From the NCBI GenBank assembly GCA_020632925.1, contig JACKER010000009.1:62001-126000 (forward strand): a stretch of 64,000 nt of DNA, given 5' to 3'. A program made the translations under genes and the position numbers. The notes under the pieces were generated by a model, which did not search any database, was not told where the DNA came from, and was given only the letters and a program-made list of their open reading frames with translations. This DNA comes from Alphaproteobacteria bacterium (lineage in GTDB: Bacteria > Myxococcota_A > UBA796 > GCA-2862545). Positions 8,872 through 16,580 of this stretch are shown here, piece after piece; position 1 is the stretch's first letter, and each line of letters opens with the position of its first letter.

Positions 8872-9735
8872 GTGAACCGCAAGCTGCTGCCCCTGATCCA
8901 CCTCCCCCTGTTCCTCGTCGGCGGCCTGGTCTGGCTGTTGTTCCTCGGCGTGATGGTCGCCGTGTTGCTGCTCGCCGACGCCGGCGCGACGCCGGGCGTG
9001 CCTCCCGAGGAGCTGCTGAGCCCGACCGCGCTCGGCGCCATGACCATCCTGCAGACGTTCGGGCTGGCCGCCTGGGCGCTCGTGCTGTCCGCGGGCGTCG
9101 CCGAGGAACCCCCGTGGATCTCGATGCGCCTCGAGCGCTTCCGGCTCGCGCTGGCCGCGCAGGCCCCGTCGGTGGGCATGGTGCTGACCGCGCTCGTCGG
9201 GGGGCTCGTGGTCTGGACGCTGCCCTCGTGGTTCGCCGAGCAGCTCGGGCAGCTGTTCCCGAACCACACCGGCACCCTCGACCTCGTGAACCGCGCGCTG
9301 ACCACCGCCGACCCCCTGGGCCGCGCGATGATGATCGGCGCGGTGGGCGTGAGCGCGCCTCTGTTCGAGGAGGTCATCTTCCGCGGGTACGTGTGGCGCG
9401 TGCTCGAGGTGGCCCTCGGACCCCTCGCGGCGATGGTCGGCAGCACGCTGCTGTTCGCCGCCTTCCACATCGATCCCGTGCACGTCGTCTCGCTCCTGCC
9501 CACCGCCGTCTTCCTCGGCTTCCTGCGCTGGCGGAGCGGGTCGCTGCTCCCCTGCGTCCTGGCGCACGCCGTCAACAACGGGCTCGGCGTGGCCGCGGCG
9601 CTGCTGTTCCCCGACGCGGACCCGACGGCGACGCTTCCGCTGTGGGCCGCCTTCGGTGGCTTCGCCGCCACGCTCCTCGTCGCGGGCGCCGGACACAGGT
9701 TCTCGGGGCGGGCGCCGGCCTCCGTCAGGGCTTGA
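8872..9735 (+). CDS. CPBP-family intramembrane metalloprotease
   Basis: A 287-residue polytopic membrane protein of the CPBP (Abi/CAAX protease-like) family. The diagnostic motifs appear in order: EEVIFRG (EExxxR), FAAFHIDPVH (FxxxH) and LAHAVNNG (HxxxN). These supply the glutamate and histidine ligands of an intramembrane active site. Bacterial members process peptides or take part in immunity and modification systems, but here no peptide gene is adjacent. The GTG start follows AGGGAGAGCAG. The last 11 bp overlap the 3' end of the convergent prsW-like gene. Confidence 0.85.
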   Translation: MNRKLLPLIHLPLFLVGGLVWLLFLGVMVAVLLLADAGATPGVPPEELLSPTALGAMTILQTFGLAAWALVLSAGVAEEPPWISMRLERFRLALAAQAPSVGMVLTALVGGLVVWTLPSWFAEQLGQLFPNHTGTLDLVNRALTTADPLGRAMMIGAVGVSAPLFEEVIFRGYVWRVLEVALGPLAAMVGSTLLFAAFHIDPVHVVSLLPTAVFLGFLRWRSGSLLPCVLAHAVNNGLGVAAALLFPDADPTATLPLWAAFGGFAATLLVAGAGHRFSGRAPASVRA

Positions 9736-10723
9736 GCAGCAGCGAGACCTGATCGCGGAGGCGGTCGACCTCGTCGCGATAGAACTCGGGCGCGCGGTGC
9801 CCCATCTGCCGCACCTGGCGCTTGCGCATCGCGAGGCTGGTGGCGGTCTGCACGTACAGCTCGTGGTCCACGCCGGGAGGGACCCACCCTCCGAACAGCC
9901 GGCGGACGGCGCTCGCGAGGATCCTCGGATGGTCCGCGGGGATGAGGCCCGCGGCGGCTTCCTCCTGGAGCTCGCGGCGGATGGTCATCGACTCCTCCAC
10001 CAGGCAGATCTGGAACACCGCGAACACGCCGGCGAGCTCGAGCGGGAACAGCACGTAGTCCAGCGCCGCCCACTGTCCGCCGCTGATCTGGGCCAACGTC
10101 AACAGCCCGTTCCAGGTCGCGTGTACCCCACCCGCGAGGAACAACCCCACACCCAGCGCCACGCCCAGCGCCGGCAGCCCGCGGAACCGCGCGAACCCGA
10201 GCGATGCGCCGACGATGGAGGTGGCCGTGGCGTGCATCAGCGCCGAGTAGAAGGTGCGGACGAGCACCGTCATGCCCCAGGCCGCCAGGTCGTTGGACAC
10301 GCCCACGAAGTACAGGAGGTTCTCCGTCATCCCGAAGCCGAGCCCGGCGGCGGCGCCATACACGAAGCCGTCCGTCATGTTGTCGAAGTGACGGTTCCAG
10401 ATGACGTACGCCAGGAACAGCGCCTTGGCGGGCTCCTCCGCGACGGGCGCGATGAGGACCGGGCCCGCGGGCTCGAGCCAGGGCGAGGTGTCCATCCCCG
10501 TAGCGGCCTGGACCAACCCGAAGACCAGGGCCAGCACGAACTGGAGGAGCGTGCTGCCCACCACCGCGGAGACCACGCCCCCGATGGCTCCCCAGAGGAA
10601 GGTCAGCCCGATGAGCCAGATCGGCTCCCGATCGTAGCGATCCAGCCACCACACGAGCCCCAGGAAGCCCATCATGGGGACGCAGGCGCACACGGTGGAC
10701 AGCAGGGAGAGCAGGACGGACAT
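9725..10723 (-). CDS. PrsW-family intramembrane protease
   Basis: A 332-residue membrane protein with at least eight hydrophobic segments. The family motifs of PrsW are visible: APVAEEPAK (EExxK), GMTENLLYF and ALMHATATSIVG (HxxxTxxxG). In Bacillus, PrsW makes the first cut in anti-sigma factor RsiW; the substrate here is unknown and no anti-sigma gene is adjacent. A hydrophilic C-terminal tail of ~80 residues ends in RDQVSLLLKP. It is tail to tail with the CPBP protease and overlaps it by 11 bp. Confidence 0.85.
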   Translation of the reverse strand: MSVLLSLLSTVCACVPMMGFLGLVWWLDRYDREPIWLIGLTFLWGAIGGVVSAVVGSTLLQFVLALVFGLVQAATGMDTSPWLEPAGPVLIAPVAEEPAKALFLAYVIWNRHFDNMTDGFVYGAAAGLGFGMTENLLYFVGVSNDLAAWGMTVLVRTFYSALMHATATSIVGASLGFARFRGLPALGVALGVGLFLAGGVHATWNGLLTLAQISGGQWAALDYVLFPLELAGVFAVFQICLVEESMTIRRELQEEAAAGLIPADHPRILASAVRRLFGGWVPPGVDHELYVQTATSLAMRKRQVRQMGHRAPEFYRDEVDRLRDQVSLLLKP

Positions 10724-10811
10724 GCAGCTCCGCTAGCCTACCAGGGACGGTGGACGGCGGGCGCTCGTCCAGCCCTCGGACACGAGATACGCGCTTTGGA
10801 CTGGGGTGGCG

Positions 10812-11210
10812 ATGTCCGAGGGGAGCGAGGCGCGCGAGGCCGTCGCGGTGGACCACGACCTGCGGGAGCTCGCGCGGTCGGCGTGGACCTTCGGCCTGCT
10901 GTCGATGGGCATGTCGATGTTGACGATGTGCAGCTCGGGCATGACGGCCCTGATGGGGCTCCCGCTGGGCCTCATCGCGATGGCGCGCGCCAGGGCCGTG
11001 CTGGAGTCGTCGGTCCCGCTCGACGAGGCGACCGAGCTGTACGCGAAGACCGGCCGCATCGCGGGCCTGTCGGGTGCCCTGTTCTCCGGGCTCTACATCG
11101 TGCTCGTGGGGAGCTTCGTGCTGCTGTACGTCGGGATGATCGTCGCGATGTTCGGCGTCATCGGGGCCAGCATGCCGCCGCCAGCGCCCCCCGCGCCCGC
11201 CTTCCCCTAG
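10812..11210 (+). CDS. small membrane protein of unknown function (DUF4190-like layout)
   Basis: A 132-residue protein with two long hydrophobic segments (about residues 28-52 and 85-115) separated by a charged stretch, ALESSVPLDEATELYAKTG-like, and a Pro/Ala-rich C-terminus. The helix, linker, helix layout with a hydrophilic N-terminus resembles DUF4190-type proteins, but I cannot assign a function. A GTG two codons upstream (10806) is an alternative start; ATG 10812 is preferred. The 3' end overlaps the convergent hydrolase gene by 4 bp. Confidence 0.65.
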   Translation: MSEGSEAREAVAVDHDLRELARSAWTFGLLSMGMSMLTMCSSGMTALMGLPLGLIAMARARAVLESSVPLDEATELYAKTGRIAGLSGALFSGLYIVLVGSFVLLYVGMIVAMFGVIGASMPPPAPPAPAFP

Positions 11211-12220
11211 CTCGAGCGGCGGACCATCCAGTCCCGCAGGACGGGCCACACCACGTCCGGCGCGCGCCGACCCAGGATGAGGTCGACGTGGCCGAAGTGG
11301 GCGCCGTGCTCGAAGGCGTCGAACAGGACGTACTCCTTGTCGCTGCTGCCGGACTCCTCGTAGCAGCGCTTCGCGTCGACCTCGGTCACGAGCGGATCGG
11401 CGTCACCGCACACCACCAACAGCGGGAGGTCCGTGTTGCGGAAGGCGTTGCGCCACGCGAGCTCCTCGCCGAGCGCCCAGCGTGACATCTGCAGCCAGAC
11501 CTCGACGCTGGTCCAGTCGAACCCGCGGACCAGCCGCTCCTCGAGCAGCTCGCGCTCCAGGCTCTCCGGCACCCAGCCCGCGATGGGCGCGCCATACCCC
11601 ATGATGTCCGTCACCTGGTACAGCCGGCTGATGAGGTCGCCGGTCCAACCCGTGTGCAGGCGGATCGGCGCCGCGAGGAGCGCGGGCTCCCACGCCAGCG
11701 TGAGCCGAGCGAGGGCCCGGAGGGTCCGGTTGTCGGCGGCGAAGGTGTAGATGCCCGCGAGGTGCACGAGGCCGCGCAGGTCGGTCTCGGTCGCGAGCCC
11801 GATGCCGACGGCACCCCCGAGGCTGTGGCCGATGACGAAGGGCCGATCGGGCAGCGCGCGGGCGACCCGGCGGGCGTCCGCCACGTACTCGGCGAACGCG
11901 GTGGCGTTGCCGGCTCCGAGCGCGCGGCTGCGCCCGTGACCGCGGAGCTCGAGGTTGTAGACGTCGAACCCCTCGCGAGCCAGGAAGGCGCTCATCGAGC
12001 GACCCGTGACCCGCCACGTGAACCGGTTCTGGGCGAAGCCGTGCACCAGCAGGACCGGCGGCAGCGACGGCCCCTCGGGCAGCGTCGTCCGTTCGACCGC
12101 CAGCGGCGGGTGCGCCTCCTCGGCGGGCAGGATCAGCTCCTGGCGGACGACCTGCACCGGGTGGCCCGGCTCGGCCACCTCCTCCACGGATGCGCGCTCC
12201 CCGCTCGGTTCCAGCCCCAC
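11207..12220 (-). CDS. alpha/beta hydrolase
   Basis: A 337-residue serine hydrolase. PPVLLVHGFAQNRF is the oxyanion-loop HG motif and VIGHSLGGAVGIG carries the nucleophile elbow GHSLGG with the catalytic Ser. An Asp (DADPLV) and a His (FEHGAHFGHVD) complete the triad. It resembles lipases, polyhydroxyalkanoate-synthase-like hydrolases and acyl-esterases; the substrate is not evident. The GTG start at 12220, preceded by GGGGAGAA, falls 9 bp after the trmL stop, so the two genes are probably cotranscribed. The frame is open further upstream but there it only shadows trmL. Confidence 0.85.
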   Translation of the reverse strand: MGLEPSGERASVEEVAEPGHPVQVVRQELILPAEEAHPPLAVERTTLPEGPSLPPVLLVHGFAQNRFTWRVTGRSMSAFLAREGFDVYNLELRGHGRSRALGAGNATAFAEYVADARRVARALPDRPFVIGHSLGGAVGIGLATETDLRGLVHLAGIYTFAADNRTLRALARLTLAWEPALLAAPIRLHTGWTGDLISRLYQVTDIMGYGAPIAGWVPESLERELLEERLVRGFDWTSVEVWLQMSRWALGEELAWRNAFRNTDLPLLVVCGDADPLVTEVDAKRCYEESGSSDKEYVLFDAFEHGAHFGHVDLILGRRAPDVVWPVLRDWMVRRSS

Positions 12221-12228
12221 GTTCTCCC

Positions 12229-12690
12229 CTAACCGGGGAACCAGGGGGGCCGGATGCGCGCCATGGCCGCATAGACCACGACGGACACGGCGTTCCCCAG
12301 GTTGAGCGACCGGATCGGGCCCGGCGCCATCGGGATGTGGTACCCGCCGCGCTGCTCGACCCACTCGCGGGGCAGACCGACCGTCTCGCGGCCGAAGAGC
12401 AGGACGTCCTCGTCTTCGTAGGGGCAATCCAGGTACGAGCGGGCTCCGTGGCTGCTGAACAGGTGGACGCGGCGGCCCTCTGCCCACGCCCAGAAGGCGT
12501 CGCTGTCGGCATGCTCCACGAGGCGCACGTGCTTCCAGTAGTCGAGCCCGGCACGGCGCACGGCCTTCGCATCCATCGAGAACGGGATCGGGTGGACGAC
12601 GTGGAGCGTGGCGTCCACCGCGACGCAGAGTCGACCCACGTTGCCGGTGTTCGGCGGGATCTCGGGGTTGTGCAGGACGACGTGAAGCAT
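12229..12690 (-). CDS. trmL: tRNA (cytidine/uridine-34-2'-O)-methyltransferase TrmL
   Basis: A 153-residue SPOUT-class methyltransferase, the usual length for TrmL. The N-terminal LHNPEIPPNTGNVGR is the family signature, and the C-terminal trefoil-knot motifs LLFGRETVGLP and IPMAPGPIRSLNLGNAVSV bind S-adenosylmethionine. TrmL methylates the wobble nucleotide 34 of certain tRNA-Leu species. The ATG at 12690 starts exactly at the conserved MLHVVLHNP; the longer open frame adds only non-homologous residues. Confidence 0.93.
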   Translation of the reverse strand: MLHVVLHNPEIPPNTGNVGRLCVAVDATLHVVHPIPFSMDAKAVRRAGLDYWKHVRLVEHADSDAFWAWAEGRRVHLFSSHGARSYLDCPYEDEDVLLFGRETVGLPREWVEQRGGYHIPMAPGPIRSLNLGNAVSVVVYAAMARIRPPWFPG

Positions 12691-12725
12691 GGCCCCGCGC
12701 ACATAGCACCTCCGCCCTGGTGGCA

Positions 12726-12765
12726 CCTCCACCCAGGTGTCAGGCCCCTCCACCCAGGTGTCAGG
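12726..12765. repeat. tandem direct repeat (19 bp, period 21)
   Basis: CCTCCACCCAGGTGTCAGG occurs at 12726-12744 and again at 12747-12765. The second copy runs into the left inverted repeat at 12756-12788. A related but distinct 17-bp tandem repeat lies outside the right inverted repeat, so the two ends of the element carry repeat subterminal sequences. Confidence 0.85.
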
Positions 12766-12788
12766 ACTTGATGATTGATCATTTCCGG
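12756..12788. repeat. left inverted repeat of the exbD-carrying element
   Basis: These 33 bp match the reverse complement of 13285-13317 at 32 positions. The core is GTCAGGACTTGATGATTGA followed by TCATTTCCGG. It begins 66 bp downstream of the trmL start, on the trmL promoter side, and lies 53 bp before the exbD-like start codon. Confidence 0.9.
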
Positions 12789-12841
12789 GTGCCCCCGGTC
12801 CTCACCGGTTCCTGACGAACCGCCACCGACGGGGGCACCAC

Positions 12842-13294
12842 ATGCACGACGGCTCCGTGAACGTGGTTCCCCTGGTCGATCTCCTGATGGTCCTGGTCGT
12901 GTTCCTGCTCACCTCTGCGGGGGCGGGAGTCGTGCAGACCCTCGTGGTCGACCACCAGCGGCTCTCGGAGATGTGCGCCGGCAGCCCACCACCCCCCGAA
13001 CCGCCACTACCGCCACTCACCGTCCACGTGAGCGCGACGTGGATCTGGATCGGCCGCTCCATCGATAGCGGCGAGAGGATCCCGCGAAGGACACTGGACG
13101 AGGAGCGGGCCGAGGTGAAGCGCGTGGTGGCGGCGGACCGACGGCTCCACCCCGATGAGCGCCTGGTGGTGATCGTCGTGGACGACGGCGAGTCGTACGA
13201 CGAGCTCGTGATGACGCTGACGGTGGCGCGCACCCACGGCTACGAGCGGTCCATCCTCGGTGGCGGGCCATCCCGTGAGTCCGTCCGGAAATGA
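12842..13294 (+). CDS. ExbD/TolR-like protein inside an inverted-repeat element
   Basis: A 150-residue protein with one N-terminal transmembrane helix. VNVVPLVDLLMVLVVFLLT closely matches the start of ExbD/TolR, including the conserved membrane Asp (D13) that conducts protons. The periplasmic part has a Pro-rich linker, then a domain ending LVVIVVDDGESYDELVMTLTVAR, like the ExbD fold that binds the energised partner. Known ExbD proteins work with ExbB/TolQ; no exbB is in the window. The ATG is preceded by GGGGG at 12830. The stop codon lies inside the right inverted repeat, so gene and element appear to have travelled together. Confidence 0.75.
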   Translation: MHDGSVNVVPLVDLLMVLVVFLLTSAGAGVVQTLVVDHQRLSEMCAGSPPPPEPPLPPLTVHVSATWIWIGRSIDSGERIPRRTLDEERAEVKRVVAADRRLHPDERLVVIVVDDGESYDELVMTLTVARTHGYERSILGGGPSRESVRK

Positions 13295-13317
13295 TCAATG
13301 ATCAAGTCCTGACACCT
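13285..13317. repeat. right inverted repeat of the exbD-carrying element
   Basis: This is the partner of 12756-12788, beginning CCGGAAATGATCAATGATCA, with one mismatch over 33 bp. It contains the last bases and stop codon of the exbD-like gene. The repeats are about 500 bp apart. They could be transposon ends, REP-type sequences or a bidirectional terminator. Confidence 0.9.
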
Positions 13318-13347
13318 CCGGGTGACACCCACCTCCGGGTGACACCC
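13314..13347. repeat. tandem direct repeat (17 bp, two copies)
   Basis: ACCTCCGGGTGACACCC occurs at 13314-13330 and 13331-13347 with no spacer, overlapping the end of the right inverted repeat. It mirrors the tandem repeat left of the element and contains GGTGACACC, itself nearly palindromic. Confidence 0.85.
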
Positions 13348-13443
13348 GTGCGAGACCTCGGGCGGCACGGAGCGGGAGCGGGAGCGGCTCGGGTACGGGG
13401 CGCGGTGCGCGTGAGGCGGCAGGGGGTGTATTCTCCTGGGCCC

Positions 13444-14973
13444 ATGAGCCAGCCCGACGCGATCCCCACCCAGGTGGGGCCGTACATCCCGCAGCAGCTC
13501 CTCGCCATGGGTGCCCAGGCGAGCGTGTGGCTGGCCACGGGGCCCGACGGCGCCGAGGTCGCGCTCAAGGTCGCCCGCGGGGAGGACGGCAAGCGCGGCA
13601 TCGCGCGCGAGGCGCGGCTCCTCGCGCTCCACGGGCACCCCAACCTGGTCCGCTCGCTGGGATCCGACCCCGGCGGCGATTGGATCGCGCTCGAGCGCAT
13701 CGAGGGCCTCACGATCGACCAGTGGGCCAAGGACCAGAACCCCGAGGCCGTCGTGGCCGTCGCGCAGAAGCTGGTCGACGCCCTCGAGTACCTGCACGGC
13801 GAGGGCGTCGTGCACGGCGACATCAAGCCGAGCAACGTCATCGTGGACCTCTCCGGCGAGCCGCACCTGATCGACCTCGGCGTGGCCGTCGAGCCCGGCG
13901 AGAAGGTCGACGGCTTCCGGGGAACCCTGGGATATGCCGCCCCTGAGCTCCTCAACGGCAAGCCGCCATCCTCGGCCACCGACCTGTACGGCCTGGGGGC
14001 GCTGCTCTACACCGCTCTCACCGGTCGCACCCCGTTCGTGGCGCCCGATCCCGCCGCCCTGACGTACCTGCCGCTCGTGAGCCTCCCCGCCTCTCCCGCA
14101 GCGTTCCGTCCGGAGCTGCCCGCGTCGCTGACCCAGCTGCTCCTGGCGCTGCTGGCCCGCGAGCCCGATCGCCGCCCGTCGGATCTCGGCCGGGTCCGCG
14201 ACGCGCTGAACCGCGCGGGCCAGACGCTCCCTGCGCCGCCGGTGCTCGGCATGCTCGAGGAGCGCGAGGAGCTCCGTCGGGCCGTCGTCGGTGCCGCGGA
14301 CGGCGAGCCCCGGGTGGTGGTGCTGTATGGCTCGCCAGGGTCCGGTCGGCGCACGCTCATCGCCGAGACCGTGGAGTACGCCCGCCGGGAGGGGCTGCCG
14401 TACCTCAAGGGCACCGATCCGCAGGCCGCGCTCGAGCAGCTCCGCGTCGCGAACCGTCCGGCCGTGCTCGTGATGAAGGCGGCCTACAAGGGTGCACGCC
14501 AGCTCGCCGAGATCGCCCTCAAGGACGGTCTGCGCTGCCTGCTGCTGCTGCACGCGGACCGCCCCCTGTCCGGGCTGCACGGCGCCATCCAGATCACGCC
14601 CTCGCCCCTGTCGGTGCAGGACGCCGCCCGCCTCGCGCGCTTGTGGGGCGCCGACCCCGACCAGGCCGAGAGCTGGTGGCGGCAGAGCATGGGGCTGCCC
14701 ATCGCCATCGTCGGCCGGATCCGCGCGTTCCGGCGCCTGCGAGGCCTGACCCAGACCCACCACTCCCAGCTCCCGGCGGAGTCGCGGCGGATCCTCGAGT
14801 TCCTCCGCGGACAGCCGCGCATGCGCTGCGACGTGGTGCACCTCGCCACCGAGCTGCAGATGTCGGAGCACGTCCTGCTCGACCACTGCGAGGTCCTGTT
14901 CGCCGAGGACCTCGTGGAGCCCGCCGACGACGGCGCGATGCTGGCCATCGTGCAAGCCAGGAGCGTGATGTGA
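13444..14973 (+). CDS. Ser/Thr protein kinase fused to an NTPase-like domain
   Basis: A 509-residue Hanks-type kinase. Residues 1-270 are the kinase: VALKVARGED holds the ATP lysine, HGDIKPSNV is the catalytic loop (HGD instead of HRD) and LIDLGVAV replaces DFG with DLG. GYAAPELL is the APE motif. From about residue 285 a second domain carries GSPGSGRRT, a Walker A-like loop with Arg in place of the usual Lys, followed by an AAA-like region and a winged-helix-like end. There is no transmembrane helix. ATG 13444 is chosen because upstream sequence belongs to the inverted-repeat element. It overlaps the next gene by GTGA, so kinase and acyltransferase are cotranslated. Confidence 0.85.
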   Translation: MSQPDAIPTQVGPYIPQQLLAMGAQASVWLATGPDGAEVALKVARGEDGKRGIAREARLLALHGHPNLVRSLGSDPGGDWIALERIEGLTIDQWAKDQNPEAVVAVAQKLVDALEYLHGEGVVHGDIKPSNVIVDLSGEPHLIDLGVAVEPGEKVDGFRGTLGYAAPELLNGKPPSSATDLYGLGALLYTALTGRTPFVAPDPAALTYLPLVSLPASPAAFRPELPASLTQLLLALLAREPDRRPSDLGRVRDALNRAGQTLPAPPVLGMLEEREELRRAVVGAADGEPRVVVLYGSPGSGRRTLIAETVEYARREGLPYLKGTDPQAALEQLRVANRPAVLVMKAAYKGARQLAEIALKDGLRCLLLLHADRPLSGLHGAIQITPSPLSVQDAARLARLWGADPDQAESWWRQSMGLPIAIVGRIRAFRRLRGLTQTHHSQLPAESRRILEFLRGQPRMRCDVVHLATELQMSEHVLLDHCEVLFAEDLVEPADDGAMLAIVQARSVM

Positions 14974-16580
14974 GTTCCGAGCAGGAGAGCGGCCTGTTCC
15001 ACCCGCGGCCGCGCGAGCTCGTGGTGCGCGATCTCGTCCATCGGGCGCGCCGCCGGCTCGAGGGCATGAGCGACACAGCCCTCGAGGACGTCCTCGAGGA
15101 CGCGCTGTGGCACGAGCGCAAGCGCCTCGGCCGGGGTTCGGCGGACGATCCCGAGCACCCGCTGTTGGACACGCTCGCCGCCGCGCTCGTCCGAGGCACG
15201 CGCGAGCAGCGGATCGACGCTGCGCTCTCGCTGGTCGCGGTGTGGGGCGACGAGATCCACGGGCGCTTCGATCCGCGCGTGTACCGCGTCGCCACCCGGG
15301 TCCTGCCGACGGCCGTGACCGCCCTGCTCTCCCGTCGGCCCCGCCGCCTGCGCGACTGGCGCCCCGACCACCTCCAACCCAACGCGCGGGTCGTCGTGCG
15401 TGGCGAGCTCGAGTGGGCACGGGAGCTGTCCAAGGAGGCCACGCTCATCCTCGCGCCGACGCACGTGAGCAACCTCGACAGCCCGCTGATCGGCCTGGCG
15501 CTCTACCTCGCGCAGCTCCCGCCCTTCGTCTACGGGGCCGGGCTCAACCTGTTCAGCAACCCCGTCGTCGGCTGGTGGATGAACCGGCTCGGCGCGTACA
15601 CCGTCGACCGGACGAAGCGGGCCGCGCTCTACAAGGAGACGCTCAAGGACTACTCGATCCGGGCGCTGACCACGCGGCACCACTCGCTGTTCTTCCCCGG
15701 CGGGACGCGCGCCCGCTCCGGCGAGATCGAGCGCAAGCTCAAGAAGGGCCTGCTCGGTACCGGCATCGTCGCGTGGCAGGAGATGCTCGCGGCCGGACGG
15801 CCCGACAGCGAGGTCTACGTCGTGCCCTGCACGCTCTCGATGACGCTCGTGCTCGAGGCCGCCACGCTCATCGAGGACCACCTCGCGGAGGCCGGCAAGA
15901 GCCGGTACATCATCACCGACGACGAGTTCGCGCAGCCCCGGCGCCTGGCCGCGTTCGCCAACCGCGTGCTCGATCTGGACGACGCCGTCGTGATGCGCTT
16001 CGGCCGCCCGCTCGACGTGCTCGGCAACCCGGTCGCCCGCGACCCCGAGGAGCGACGGGCCCAGGCCGAGCGCCGCAGGGGGTACGTCTGCGGCCCGGAC
16101 GGCAAGGTCGAGTGGGACGACCAGCGCGACCACACCTACACCCTGCGGTTGGCGGACGCGTTGTGCGACGCGTACGTCGCCGACAGCGAGGCCCTGCCCA
16201 CGAACGTCGCCGCCTACGCCGCCTGGCGCTGCATCGCCGAGCAGACCGGCAGCAACGATCCCTTCAAGGTGGTGCGCACGCCCATCGAGAAGCGGCGGAT
16301 CACGCCCCAGCGGTACCTCGTGGAGCTCTCGGCCACGCTCGACCGCCTGCGGGACGAGGCCAGCCAGGGCCGTGGGCACGTCGACGAGCTCCGCGGCACC
16401 GCGGACGACGTGCTCGCCACCGCGCTCGACCGCTTCGGCCGCTACCACCGCAGCCGCGCGTTGGTCCGCCGGGGCGACGAGCTCGTGGTCGAGGACCCGA
16501 AGCTCTGTCTGTACTACCGCAACCGCCTCACCTGGCTGGACCGCGCCCCGCGCGCCCGGCCCCTCGGGGAGAGCAAGTGA
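14970..16580 (+). CDS. glycerol-3-phosphate acyltransferase-like protein (PlsB family)
   Basis: A 536-residue acyltransferase. PTHVSNLDSP is the HxxxxD catalytic motif and FFPGGTRARSGEIERKLKKG matches the PlsB motif (EGGRSRTG) that binds glycerol phosphate. FVYGAGLNLFSNPVVGWWM resembles PlsB block II. It likely makes lysophosphatidate from glycerol-3-phosphate or a related polyol. E. coli PlsB is ~800 residues; this lacks the long N-terminal region. GTG 14970 overlaps the kinase stop (GTGA) and the gene ends in a GTGA overlap with the GpsA-like gene, so kinase, acyltransferase and dehydrogenase-like protein form one operon. Confidence 0.82.
   Translation: MSSEQESGLFHPRPRELVVRDLVHRARRRLEGMSDTALEDVLEDALWHERKRLGRGSADDPEHPLLDTLAAALVRGTREQRIDAALSLVAVWGDEIHGRFDPRVYRVATRVLPTAVTALLSRRPRRLRDWRPDHLQPNARVVVRGELEWARELSKEATLILAPTHVSNLDSPLIGLALYLAQLPPFVYGAGLNLFSNPVVGWWMNRLGAYTVDRTKRAALYKETLKDYSIRALTTRHHSLFFPGGTRARSGEIERKLKKGLLGTGIVAWQEMLAAGRPDSEVYVVPCTLSMTLVLEAATLIEDHLAEAGKSRYIITDDEFAQPRRLAAFANRVLDLDDAVVMRFGRPLDVLGNPVARDPEERRAQAERRRGYVCGPDGKVEWDDQRDHTYTLRLADALCDAYVADSEALPTNVAAYAAWRCIAEQTGSNDPFKVVRTPIEKRRITPQRYLVELSATLDRLRDEASQGRGHVDELRGTADDVLATALDRFGRYHRSRALVRRGDELVVEDPKLCLYYRNRLTWLDRAPRARPLGESK

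Noticed and set aside
12726..13347. Possible CRISPR array at the tandem repeats
   Set aside because: There are only two copies on each side, with periods of 21 and 17 bp and no unique spacers. No cas genes are present anywhere in the window.
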